Source: Planctomycetota bacterium (GTDB taxonomy: Bacteria; Planctomycetota; JAJSAM01; JAJVHW01). From it: a stretch of 64,000 nt of DNA. Below, piece after piece: positions 14,885 through 22,982 of the stretch. Each line of letters opens with the position of its first letter. Positions within the stretch are counted from its first letter, which is position 1. The DNA lies in NCBI GenBank assembly GCA_024280885.1, contig JAJRPF010000003.1, forward strand, positions 1 through 64,000. Direction: 5' to 3'. The position numbers and the translations under genes are program-made. The notes below the pieces were generated by a model. The model did no database searches. It saw only the letters and a program-made list of their open reading frames with translations, and was not told where the DNA came from.

Positions 14885-16585
14885 GTGAAACATCGCACAC
14901 GCGTGGTCTGCACCCTAGGCCGTACGGTTGCTGGCGGGGAGCGCGCGCAAGACGCCGGCACGTACATCGCCGGGCTCGTCGTGGCGGGCATGGACGTCGC
15001 GCGGCTGAACCTCGCGCACGCTCGCGGGGCGGTCGAGTTCATGGCCGGCCGGACCCCCGACTACAGCCGCGAGCGCGCGTCGATGGAGGCCGTGCGCCGG
15101 GCCGCGAGTTCGGCCGGAGTCGAGCGCCACGTTGCGATCCTGCTCGACCTGCAGGGCGCGAAGGTGCGCGTGACACTGCCGGAAAGCCATCGCTTCGGCG
15201 GGCTCTCCTTCGACGCGGGCGCGACGCTGCGCATGCGGCTGACACTTACCCCCGAGCCCGACGAACTCTCGTGCGACGCTTCCGAGCGGATTCTCCGTGC
15301 GCTCCGTGAAGCCGTGGCTGAGCACGGTACGGTCAGCGTGGCGTTCGGCGACGGCGAGCCGCTTCTGGACTGCGCCGAGGTCGATGGCGACATCGCTGTG
15401 TTGTGTGCCGCCGCAGCGGGAGTTCTGCGCAGCCGCAAGGGCGTGAACTTCCTCGGTGTCGTGCCGGAGATCGAACCGAAGATGCGTCTTCGCGATCGGA
15501 TCGACATCGCGGCGCTCGCACTTCCCGCGGCGTTGCGCGGCGAGGCGGATTTCCTCGCGCTCTCCTTCCTGCGGAGCGTCGATGATCTGCGCGCATTGCG
15601 CGCGTTCTGTCGATCTGCGATCGCGTTCTTCCGCCGCGGGGAGGACCCGGACGACGCCGAGGACGCGCAGCTCTTCCGCGACCTCGACGAGCGCTGCCCC
15701 GAACTTCGTGCGCGCTACGCCGAGAGCCCCGAGCGATTGCGTATCGTCGCGAAGATCGAGACGCGCGCCGCGACGCGCCATCTCGACGGGATCCTGGCCG
15801 AGGCCGACGCCGTGATGGTGGCACGCAGCGACCTGAGCTTGCGTTGCTCGCCCGAGGATGTCCCGCGTCTGCAAAAAGACATCATCCGACGCGCGCGACT
15901 TCTCGGTCGGCCCGCCATCGTGGCGACACAGATGCTCGGTCATATGGAGCACGCGACGTCGCCGACACGCTCGGAAGCCGCGGACGTCTTCAACGCCGTT
16001 CTCGATGGCTCCGACGCCCTCATGCTCTCGGCGGAGACGGCGATCGGCGCGTATCCGCACGAGGCTGTGCACACGTTGCGCGCGATCGCGACGGCCGCCG
16101 AGGAGTGGGAGGAGGCGCGCCAGGTGGGCCGCGATTTCGTCCTGAGTCACCTTGGGAAACAGATCGAGGCGTTGCGCGCCGCGCAGCAGCGCCTACCCGG
16201 ATGGGTCGACGTCACGGATCGCATCACGCTCGAGGCGGTTCGCATCGCCGAGGGGCTCGGACTGGCCGCGATCGTCGCCGTCTCGCGCTCCGGGAACACG
16301 GCGCGCTTGATCGCGCGCTTCGATCCCCTCGTGCCGGTCGTCGCGATCGTCCCGAACGAGCGCGTTGCCCGCCGACTCGCGATCGTCGGTTCGGTGCGCG
16401 GTGTCGTGGCAGCGGGGGACACCGAGGAAGAGTCGTTGGTCGCAGGGCTTGAACGCGCGGTCGAGGCCGGGTTGCTCACCGACGGCTCGCGCGTCCTCGT
16501 GGTCGGCTCGCGCGAGGGCGATCCGCGCGGCGCGACCACCGCCATCGCCATCCGCCGCGTCCGCAGCGACGCCGCCGACGCGTAG
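14885..16585 (+). CDS. pyk: Divergent pyruvate kinase
   Basis: 566 aa, longer than the usual 470-480. Pyruvate kinase makes ATP and pyruvate from phosphoenolpyruvate. Preserved: ARLN near the start, LDLQGAKVRV, KGVNFLG, Lys290 and Glu292 in IVAKIETRA, the Asp of MVARSDLSL, VATQML, and AETAIGAYPHEAVHT; a C-terminal regulatory domain is present. Changed: IGPAS near the N-terminus is LGRTVAGG, the Ser after ARLN is Ala, and GDLG is SDLS. An insertion of about 45 residues (HARGAVEF to ERHVAI) and another near 240-275 extend the fold. A GTG start at 14885 is assumed from the N-terminal strand RTRVVCTLG. It may be a specialised paralogue rather than the main glycolytic enzyme. Confidence 0.8.
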   Translation: MKHRTRVVCTLGRTVAGGERAQDAGTYIAGLVVAGMDVARLNLAHARGAVEFMAGRTPDYSRERASMEAVRRAASSAGVERHVAILLDLQGAKVRVTLPESHRFGGLSFDAGATLRMRLTLTPEPDELSCDASERILRALREAVAEHGTVSVAFGDGEPLLDCAEVDGDIAVLCAAAAGVLRSRKGVNFLGVVPEIEPKMRLRDRIDIAALALPAALRGEADFLALSFLRSVDDLRALRAFCRSAIAFFRRGEDPDDAEDAQLFRDLDERCPELRARYAESPERLRIVAKIETRAATRHLDGILAEADAVMVARSDLSLRCSPEDVPRLQKDIIRRARLLGRPAIVATQMLGHMEHATSPTRSEAADVFNAVLDGSDALMLSAETAIGAYPHEAVHTLRAIATAAEEWEEARQVGRDFVLSHLGKQIEALRAAQQRLPGWVDVTDRITLEAVRIAEGLGLAAIVAVSRSGNTARLIARFDPLVPVVAIVPNERVARRLAIVGSVRGVVAAGDTEEESLVAGLERAVEAGLLTDGSRVLVVGSREGDPRGATTAIAIRRVRSDAADA

Positions 16586-16657
16586 CTGCAGTCCGTGAGG
16601 CAGAGCCCGTGAGCCGCAGCAGGCCGTGAGCCACAGCAGGCCGGGCTCCCGCGCCGC

Positions 16658-16894
16658 CTACGTCGCGTCCGCGTTCGGGTCTTCTCCGCCGGGATGCGTG
16701 TCTGCCGCACGTGCAGGCGCACTCGGGCGGACCGACGCAGCGATCCCCCCGAAGACGACCGCTCCGCCCACCGGGCCGAGCCAGCCGTCGAAGGCTGAGG
16801 AGATCGCTCAGGTGGTGCAATTCGCCTGGTAGTAGCCGATCGCCGCGCCGACGGCGGCTGCTCCGAGCACGATCACGAGTGTCTTTCCACGCAT
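16658..16894 (-). CDS. Candidate selenoprotein: DUF6132-like small membrane protein with in-frame TGA
   Basis: Reads from ATG 16894, eight bases after a strong GGGAGG. Residues 1-28 are MRGKTLVIVLGAAAVGAAIG, then YYQANCTT, followed by TGA at 16810-16808, and the same frame continues AISSAFDGWLG, VGGAVVFGGIAA and a polar tail to TAG at 16660-16658 (78 residues if TGA is read). Two membrane segments flank a motif CTT-TGA-AISS that resembles the GCxxGTCPITS loop of DUF6132 proteins, with TGA in the place of the second Cys. Reading TGA as selenocysteine would give a CxxU redox motif. The alternatives are a nonsense mutation, a sequencing error, or a genuine 28-residue peptide. The family match is from memory of its pattern. 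Confidence 0.45.
16762..16780 (-). promoter_or_regulatory. SECIS-like hairpin after the in-frame TGA
   Basis: On the minus strand, 27 bases after the TGA, CUC-G-GCCC-GGU-GGGC-G-GAG folds into a 7-bp stem with one G-G mismatch and a GGU loop. The loop lies 35 nt after the UGA and begins with G. That is within what the published bacterial SECIS model accepts: small apical loop, G in the first two loop positions, and about 16-37 nt from UGA. In GC-rich coding DNA a hairpin like this can arise by chance. Confidence 0.35.
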
Positions 16895-17160
16895 GGCTCA
16901 CGCCTCCCGTCACGCGGTGTCGCGTGCATGTGTACCGCAGAACATGAGTCTATCGCGCCGAGGGCTCGATGACCTCAATGTGAGCCTGGAGAGAAGGTCG
17001 CACGAGGCTGGCCGCGTGCGTCGCCGTGCGCGACGCTAGCGAGGATCGCGGACTCTGCCGAAAGTCGAAGGGGCTCTCCAGCCGACAAGGACGTGGGTAT
17101 CTAGCTCGCGGCGAGCCTGGAGCCGGTGTCGACCCGGTGTCGCCCACGGAGAACGAATTG

Positions 17161-19494
17161 ATGGATTCGGCGCAACGAGGACAGGACTCACTCAGACTGC
17201 TCGACTTCGGCGTGCTGTTGCAGGCGCTGTCGAACAATCTGAAGGTGGGCGTGCTCGCCGTCCGAAGCGGGGACCGCGAGAAGTTCCTCCACCTCGATCG
17301 CACCAACCTGCGCTGCGTCTACACGGGGCGCCCGCGCGTCAGTCTGCAGAAGGTGCTCTTCAATCACCGCGCGGTGTCGCGCGATCAGTTGCGTGCGGCC
17401 GCCGAGGCGCTTGGCGAGAATCGTACCGACGATGAACTTGCGCACTGGATGCTCGCGAACTCACACGTCACGTTGGAGCAACTCCGCCGCGGCACGCAGT
17501 ACCAACTCGTCGAAGAAGTGCTCGAACTCTTCTACTGGAAGAACGTCGGGTTCGAGTTCTTCAGTGGCGACGATGACGATCTGACGCGGCGCATCTCGGA
17601 TCGCGAACTGGCGAAGGCTGGTTCGGCGATGGCCACCGAGGGCGTACTTCTGCAGTGCACGAAGATCATCGATGACATCGCCAAGTTCAACGAGGTGACA
17701 CCCTCGTTGCGCGACGTCTACGAGCTTCAATTCGACAGCATCGCGCAACTCGAAGCGGCGGTGCCGGATCCGGCGCAGCGCGAGTTCATGCTGCTGATCG
17801 ATGGTCTGCGCGACATGCGCGAGATCCTTGCGGACATGCGGATGAATCGCTTCGACGTGCTGGAGCTCTTCCATCGCTTCCGCATCGCGGAGCGCATTCG
17901 CCCGAAGAACGCCTTCGAGCTGCTCATGCTGGCGGAGAACCGCCGCGCGGAATTCTCGGCGGAGAAGCGTGCCCGCGTACTCGAGCGCGTCAACGAATTG
18001 GGCGTCGAGGGCTTCGGCGTCGTCTTGCCTCTTGCGCAGTGCTACGAGAAACTCGGGCAGAGCGCGCGCGCCGCCGAGAGCTACGCCAAGCACGCGCGCA
18101 TGTCGGTTACCGCCGCGAATTTCGAGGTCGCCGCCGAGAGCGCGCAGAAGGCCGTCGACCTGCTCCCGGGCGACTGCGAGATCCGCCGACTCAACATCGA
18201 GTTGCTCCTGCACGGGGGCGACGAGGCGAAGGCCGCCGAAGAGTACAAGGTGCTCGCCGAGATCTTGTCGCGCACGGGTGACGGCACCGGTACGCGCGAC
18301 GCATTGGAGCGCGCGTGCAAGCTCGCTCCGGACGATCCGATCGTCCGGCGGCGCCTGGGCGAGACGCTCTTCGAGGCGTCGCAGCACAAGCTTGCGGCGA
18401 CCCGTGTGCGCCAGGCGGGTGATCTCTTCATGGCGGCCGGTAGCCCCAGCGAAGCGGCGGACTGCTATCGCCGCGTGCTGCGACTCTGGCCGCGTACGTG
18501 GACGACGCGCCATCGCCTGGCGCGCGCAATGCACGACTCCGGTCGCTCGGATCTCGCCGTGCAAGCGCTCTCCGATCTGGTCCGCTTCGTCTCCGACGAT
18601 CTCGCGCACCTGGGCAACGAGTTCCGTGCGACCGAGCTGGCACGCGTCGAGGCGATGCTGCGCGATCTTGGTGGTCTCGTTTCGTCGGCCGGCCGTCAAC
18701 TCGGCGATGCCTACAAGGAACTCGGTCGCGAAGACGACGCCGTGCGCGTGCTCTTCGAGAGCGCCGAAGCGCTTGTCTCCGCCAATCGGCATCGCACGGC
18801 CGAAGAACTCTACGGCGACCTGGTTGATCTGCGCCCCCGCGACGTGAAGGCACGCAGCGGATGGGCGCGCTGTCACGCCGCGATGGGGGATCGCGACCTC
18901 GCGCTCACACAGTTCCGGCGCGTCGCGGACGCGATGACAAAGTCCGACGACTGGGCGTCGGCGCGCAGCATCTTCGACGAGATGCTGGCACTTGACGAGG
19001 GCTGCCTGGAAGCCCACACCGGCCTTGCGCTCGCGCTCCTTCACATTGGCGACGGGTCGGCCTCCTCGGAGCACTTCCACCGCGCCGGACTTCTGCACCG
19101 TGGCCGCGGTCGCGCGCAGGACGCGCTGCCCTTCTTCCACGAAGCCGTCACGATGCAGCCGAACGACGTGCGGCTGCTCGACGAGTACTGCGAGCTGCTG
19201 CTGGCCGTCGGCGTGGACACCGCCGTGACGCTCTCCGCGCTCAACTCGCTCGTCGAACTGCGCATGCAGCGCGAGGAACACGCGCTCGCCGCGATCGCGT
19301 TGACCCGCATCCTGGACATCGACGCGTGCTTCCCCGGCGCGAAGGAGATCCTGGTCGAGGCCGCCAAGCAGCTCCGCCGCATTGCTGAAGAGAGCGAAGA
19401 TCTCGACGCCGGCGCCGCGGCTGCGATCATCGCCGACGCCCGCGGGCGGGACTTCGAGCCTGCCGTGAGGCCCGGCCCGCTCCCGCCCGCGTGA
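17161..19494 (+). CDS. DUF4388 (PATAN)-TPR repeat protein
   Basis: 777 aa, cytoplasmic. The N-terminal 110 residues match DUF4388/PATAN: LDFGVLLQALSNNLKVGVLAVRSG, then a region about basic hydrophobic strands and YQLVEEVLELFYWKNVGFEF near 115-135. These domains occur in signalling proteins of gliding and secreting bacteria and probably bind partners. The rest is a long solenoid of tetratricopeptide repeats (about 280-770), with typical A/Y-A-x-F/L patterns. It likely acts as a scaffold. ATG at 17161 follows GGAGAACGAATTG. Monocistronic by position; the lysyl-tRNA synthetase gene starts 116 bp later on the same strand. Confidence 0.8.
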   Translation: MDSAQRGQDSLRLLDFGVLLQALSNNLKVGVLAVRSGDREKFLHLDRTNLRCVYTGRPRVSLQKVLFNHRAVSRDQLRAAAEALGENRTDDELAHWMLANSHVTLEQLRRGTQYQLVEEVLELFYWKNVGFEFFSGDDDDLTRRISDRELAKAGSAMATEGVLLQCTKIIDDIAKFNEVTPSLRDVYELQFDSIAQLEAAVPDPAQREFMLLIDGLRDMREILADMRMNRFDVLELFHRFRIAERIRPKNAFELLMLAENRRAEFSAEKRARVLERVNELGVEGFGVVLPLAQCYEKLGQSARAAESYAKHARMSVTAANFEVAAESAQKAVDLLPGDCEIRRLNIELLLHGGDEAKAAEEYKVLAEILSRTGDGTGTRDALERACKLAPDDPIVRRRLGETLFEASQHKLAATRVRQAGDLFMAAGSPSEAADCYRRVLRLWPRTWTTRHRLARAMHDSGRSDLAVQALSDLVRFVSDDLAHLGNEFRATELARVEAMLRDLGGLVSSAGRQLGDAYKELGREDDAVRVLFESAEALVSANRHRTAEELYGDLVDLRPRDVKARSGWARCHAAMGDRDLALTQFRRVADAMTKSDDWASARSIFDEMLALDEGCLEAHTGLALALLHIGDGSASSEHFHRAGLLHRGRGRAQDALPFFHEAVTMQPNDVRLLDEYCELLLAVGVDTAVTLSALNSLVELRMQREEHALAAIALTRILDIDACFPGAKEILVEAAKQLRRIAEESEDLDAGAAAAIIADARGRDFEPAVRPGPLPPA

Positions 19495-19610
19495 GTCGCT
19501 GCCCGGCCCGCCCGGATGCGGTGCCCTCCGTCGTTCGGACGCTCCCGCCCGCTCCCCCGTTATAAGCGTGGGCTTGATCCCCGATGTCGGGGCGGAAACG
19601 GAGCAGGACG

Positions 19611-21083
19611 ATGGCTGAGGATCAGGTCGCGGCACGGCGAGCGAAGCGGGACTTCCTGCGCGAAGAGGGGATCAATCCCTACCCGGACAGCTGGAAGCGC
19701 ACGCACTCGCTCACTGAGGCGCGCGAACTCGCGGAGGGCACCGAGGGCGTCGCCGTCGCCGGTCGCGTGATGCTGAAGCGGCAGGTGTCGAAGAAGATGA
19801 TCTTCCTCACGCTCCAGGACCGCAGCGGTCAGATGCAGGCGTGTCTGCGGCGTGACACCCTCGACGCCGAGACGCTGCGCATCCTGCGCCGCGGTCTCGA
19901 CAACGGCGACTTCATCGGCTTGCGCGGCAACATCTGGGTGACCCGCACGGGCGAGGTGACGCTCGACGCCGTCGAGGGCGTCGTTCTCAGCAAGTCGCTG
20001 CGTCCGATGCCCGAGAAGTGGGCGGGGTTGCAGGACACCGAGACCTGCTACCGCCAGCGTTACCTCGACCTCTTGACGAACGAAGGCACTCGCGAACGAT
20101 TCCGTTTTCGCAGCGCGTTCGTGAAGTCGATCCGCAACTACCTCGACGACAACGCGTTCGAGGAGGTCGAGACGCCGATCCTCCAGACGAAGGCGTCGGG
20201 TGCACTCGCCAAGCCCTTCACGAGTCATCACAACGCGCTCGACATGGAAGTGACGCTGCGCATCGCGCCCGAGACATGGCTGAAGCGCCTGCTCGTCGGC
20301 GGCTACGAGCGCGTGTACGAGTTCGCGCGCTGCTTCCGCAACGAGGGCATGGATCCCTCGCACCTCCAGGACTTCACGATGCTGGAGTACTACGTCGCGT
20401 TCTGGAGCTACCGCGAGAACATGCACTTCACGCAGGAGCTCCTGCAACACGTCGTCCAGGAGACGACTGGCTCACTGCAGTTCACGTGTCTCGGGCAGGA
20501 CGGCTCGGAGCGCGCCGTCGATCTCGCGGGCGAGTGGCCCGCCGTCAAGATGACCGATCTCATTCAAGAGAAGGCTGGCATCGATGTCACCGAGGTCCGT
20601 GATCCAGCAGCGCTGCGCGACTGGTGCAAGACGAAGGGTCTCTACGACGAGGGCCTCGAGAAGATGGCCTATCCGAGTCTCGTGGACTTCATCTACAAGC
20701 GGACGGTACGACCCGACTTGATCGGCCCGGTCTTCGTCATCGGCCACCCGATCGAGCTCTCACCGCTCGCGCGCCGCAGCGACGACAAGCCCGGCATCAC
20801 CGACCGCTTCCAGTTGCTCATCAACGGTTGGGAAGTGGTCAACGCGTACAGCGAACTCGTCGACCCCGACGATCAGCGCGCACGCTTCGAGGAGCAGGCC
20901 GCCCACAGGGCCGCTGGCGACGACGAGGCGCTCGACACCGAAGACGACTACATGCTCTGCATGGAATACGGCATGCCACCCGCGAGCGGCTGGGGCATGG
21001 GCATCGACCGCATGGTGGCGCTCATCACAAGCCAGAGCAACCTGCGCGACGCCGTCCTCTTCCCCCTGATGCGCCCCCTCTGA
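19611..21083 (+). CDS. lysS: Lysyl-tRNA synthetase, class II
   Basis: 490 aa, the usual length. Charges tRNA-Lys with lysine in the cytoplasm. The N-terminal OB-fold anticodon-binding domain (VAVAGRVMLKRQVSKKMIFL) is followed by the class II core: motif 1 FEEVETPILQ, motif 2 CFRNEGMDPSHLQDFTMLEY, and motif 3 GWGMGIDRMVALI. Lysine-specific residues YRQRYLDL and RPDLIGPVFVIGHP are present. The start at 19611 follows GGAGCAGG; an in-frame ATG at 19584 lacks a ribosome site. It is followed by a very small membrane-protein gene on the same strand. Confidence 0.97.
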   Translation: MAEDQVAARRAKRDFLREEGINPYPDSWKRTHSLTEARELAEGTEGVAVAGRVMLKRQVSKKMIFLTLQDRSGQMQACLRRDTLDAETLRILRRGLDNGDFIGLRGNIWVTRTGEVTLDAVEGVVLSKSLRPMPEKWAGLQDTETCYRQRYLDLLTNEGTRERFRFRSAFVKSIRNYLDDNAFEEVETPILQTKASGALAKPFTSHHNALDMEVTLRIAPETWLKRLLVGGYERVYEFARCFRNEGMDPSHLQDFTMLEYYVAFWSYRENMHFTQELLQHVVQETTGSLQFTCLGQDGSERAVDLAGEWPAVKMTDLIQEKAGIDVTEVRDPAALRDWCKTKGLYDEGLEKMAYPSLVDFIYKRTVRPDLIGPVFVIGHPIELSPLARRSDDKPGITDRFQLLINGWEVVNAYSELVDPDDQRARFEEQAAHRAAGDDEALDTEDDYMLCMEYGMPPASGWGMGIDRMVALITSQSNLRDAVLFPLMRPL

Positions 21084-21216
21084 TCAGAGAGACGCAGCCC
21101 CGACATACCGGGTCTGTTTTCGCGCCTCTTAGCCTCGGAATTGCCGCGAAAGAGTGGGTCTCGCGAGCGAGACGTGCGCCGATCACAGGCGCTGACCGGA
21201 TAGTCTCGGGTCATCG

Positions 21217-21360
21217 ATGGCCAAACGCGAACGCCCGCCCCGCCGCCCCGAACGGATCTCCGTCTTCTCGATTCGACGGCAGTTGGGAGCGGGGATGCTC
21301 TCCGCGTTCGTACTCGTCGCGGTCAGCATCTACTGGCTCGTGTTCGCGCTCTTGCGATAG
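21217..21360 (+). CDS. 47-aa single-pass membrane protein
   Basis: Very basic N-terminus MAKRERPPRRPERISVFSIR followed by one hydrophobic helix, LSAFVLVAVSIYWLVFALL, and a single Arg before the stop. Positive-inside rule gives N-in topology. Family not recognised. The start at ATG 21217 lacks a clear ribosome site. It lies between lysS and the convergent DsrE gene, 14 bp from the latter's stop codon. Confidence 0.5.
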   Translation: MAKRERPPRRPERISVFSIRRQLGAGMLSAFVLVAVSIYWLVFALLR

Positions 21361-21374
21361 CGCAGCGCGCGGTC

Positions 21375-21713
21375 CTACGCGATCGTCAGGACTTCGTGCT
21401 TCGCCGCGAGATCCAGGAAGTCGGCCATCGATCCGATCGTGCCGGAGGTCAACTCTTCGGTCACGCCGTAGTGCTCGACGCATGTGCGACACGCAACGAC
21501 GTTGACACCGGCTGCCGCCATCTCGGCCAGGTGTACTGAAGCGAACGACTTCTTCGTCATCGCGAAGACGCCGCGATTCATGCAGAAGATCGCCACCGGG
21601 AGCTCCTCGCGCTGCTTGAGCAGAACGCAGAACGTCTCCAGCACGCCCTCGCCGAGCGCGGCATCGCCGCTACCGAATTGGTCCGAAGTGATCAGGATGA
21701 CTTTGTTCTTCAT
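21375..21713 (-). CDS. YedF-like DsrE-family sulfur/selenium protein
   Basis: 112 aa. The sequence follows the C-terminal DsrE domain of YedF: ITSDQFGSGDAALGEGVLETF, LPVAIFCMNRGVF, and above all VVACRTCVEHYGVTEEL, where YedF has CGTCLDYYGLKDKL. Cys75 and Cys78 are the likely sulfur or selenium carriers. The N-terminal TusA-like domain of full YedF is missing. YedF-type proteins are described as occurring in genomes that also encode selenophosphate synthase, so this gene hints at selenium use; a plain DsrE sulfur carrier is the alternative. ATG at 21713. Convergent with the small gene at 21217 and divergent from the ArsR-methyltransferase gene. Confidence 0.75.
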   Translation of the reverse strand: MKNKVILITSDQFGSGDAALGEGVLETFCVLLKQREELPVAIFCMNRGVFAMTKKSFASVHLAEMAAAGVNVVACRTCVEHYGVTEELTSGTIGSMADFLDLAAKHEVLTIA

Positions 21714-21848
21714 GCGCGCATCCTCCCACGCCGCGCGTGAACGAGCGTGCGTTTTGGGCGCGAGCGCCGCGTCGTCCCGCCGAGCCCGGTCCGGGCCTTT
21801 TCCCTTGCCCACCCGCGCCCGCGGTCTTTGATTCTGTGGCGGGAATGG

Positions 21849-21884
21849 GCATTTATGCTTTTATCCGGATGCAAGCATGAATGC
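21849..21884 (+). promoter_or_regulatory. 36-bp imperfect palindrome, probable ArsR/SahR-type operator
   Basis: Left half GCATTTATGCTTTTATCC and right half GGATGCAAGCATGAATGC match as inverted repeats at 15 of 18 positions and centre on the perfect 8-mer ATCCGGAT. The ATG of the regulator gene (21877) lies inside the right arm. A long dyad overlapping the start of an ArsR-family gene is the usual layout for autorepression. Confidence 0.65.
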
Positions 21885-22977
21885 GACTGCCAGCCCGACG
21901 CCCCTCCCCACGCTCAAGGCCGTTGCCGACTCGAGTCGGCTGCGCCTTCTGCGTCTGCTCGACCGCGAGGAACTTACGGTGGGGGAGTTGGCGCGTTGTA
22001 CGACGTTGCCCCAGTCCACCGTCTCGAGGCATGTGGCCGTGCTACGCCGCGGGGGACTCGTCGATGAGCGCGCCGAGGGCGTGCGCAGTTACCTCAAGCT
22101 GAGCGATGGCGACGGGAACGGCGTCTCGGAGTTGATCGACGCTGTGATGGGGCTCGTACGTGACGCGGACCTCGAGCATCCTGCCGACCTCGACCGGCTG
22201 ACGCTCGTCACGCGCGAGCGCGACGCGGACCGCGAAGCACTCTTCGACGCCCTCGCCGACGATTGGGACGCCTTGCGCGCGCGCCTGCTCGGCGGGCGAC
22301 TGGCACCCGCCGAGGTCGCGTCGCTGCTCGTCCCCGACGGCCTGCGCGTTGTCGATGCGGGCACCGGCACGGGGATGCTGCTCCCGTGGCTCTCTGCACT
22401 CGTCGGCCCAGAAGGCGAAGTCGTCGCCGTCGAGAACTCGGCCCGCATGGTCAAGCGCGCGAAGGCCCGCGCGAAGCAACTCGACAACGTCGAAGTGCGC
22501 CGTGGGATGATCGAGGACCTGCCCATCCCCGACGGCTGGGCCGACATCGTTCTTCTGAGTCTCTCGCTCGGCCACACGAAGGACGCCGAGGACGCTGCGA
22601 CCCGCTGCGTGCGCGCGCTTCGTCCCGGCGGGCGCCTGATCGTCTGCGACGTCGAGGCCCATGCCGACACGGAGATCGTCAAGCATCTCGGACCCGGGTT
22701 CGCCGGCTTCGAGCCCGCCCGTCTCCAGAGCATCCTGGAAGCGGCTGGGCTCGAACGTGTGCGGCGCGTGGAACTCCCCGCCGCATCCGCGTCCCTCACC
22801 CCAAACAACGGAACCAACACGGCGGGGCGTCCCCAGCGGGCGTCGGATGTGGGGCAACTCACACCGCTCTTCGCGCAGGGCACGAAACCCGGCGGAGCGA
22901 CAGTCAAGAAGTCAGCAGCGAAGCGATCAGTACGCAAGCGATCAGGACCCAAGCAATCAACAACGAGCAGGAGATGA
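21877..22977 (+). CDS. SahR-like ArsR regulator fused to a SAM-dependent methyltransferase domain
   Basis: 366 aa. Residues 10-72 are an ArsR winged helix ([39 protein letters not shown]). Residues about 130-300 are a class I methyltransferase fold with the SAM-binding motif [26 protein letters not shown] and [13 protein letters not shown]. This architecture is that of SahR, the repressor of S-adenosylhomocysteine recycling genes, in which the fold probably senses SAH or SAM. The C-terminal 65 residues are a Lys/Arg/Ser-rich tail unlike the family. The gene is followed directly by the SAH hydrolase gene, so it likely controls its own operon. Confidence 0.85.
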   Translation: MNATASPTPLPTLKAVADSSRLRLLRLLDREELTVGELARCTTLPQSTVSRHVAVLRRGGLVDERAEGVRSYLKLSDGDGNGVSELIDAVMGLVRDADLEHPADLDRLTLVTRERDADREALFDALADDWDALRARLLGGRLAPAEVASLLVPDGLRVVDAGTGTGMLLPWLSALVGPEGEVVAVENSARMVKRAKARAKQLDNVEVRRGMIEDLPIPDGWADIVLLSLSLGHTKDAEDAATRCVRALRPGGRLIVCDVEAHADTEIVKHLGPGFAGFEPARLQSILEAAGLERVRRVELPAASASLTPNNGTNTAGRPQRASDVGQLTPLFAQGTKPGGATVKKSAAKRSVRKRSGPKQSTTSRR

Positions 22978-22982
22978 CAGAC

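Noticed and set aside
16780..16800. The first hairpin after the in-frame TGA (CAGCC-UUCGAC-GGCUG) as SECIS
   Set aside because: Its loop has no G in the first two positions and it lies very near the UGA; the next hairpin fits the model better.
16626..16832. Plus-strand 68-aa frame opposite the selenoprotein candidate
   Set aside because: No ribosome site, biased composition and no hydrophobic or domain pattern; the minus strand reads as the DUF6132-like protein.
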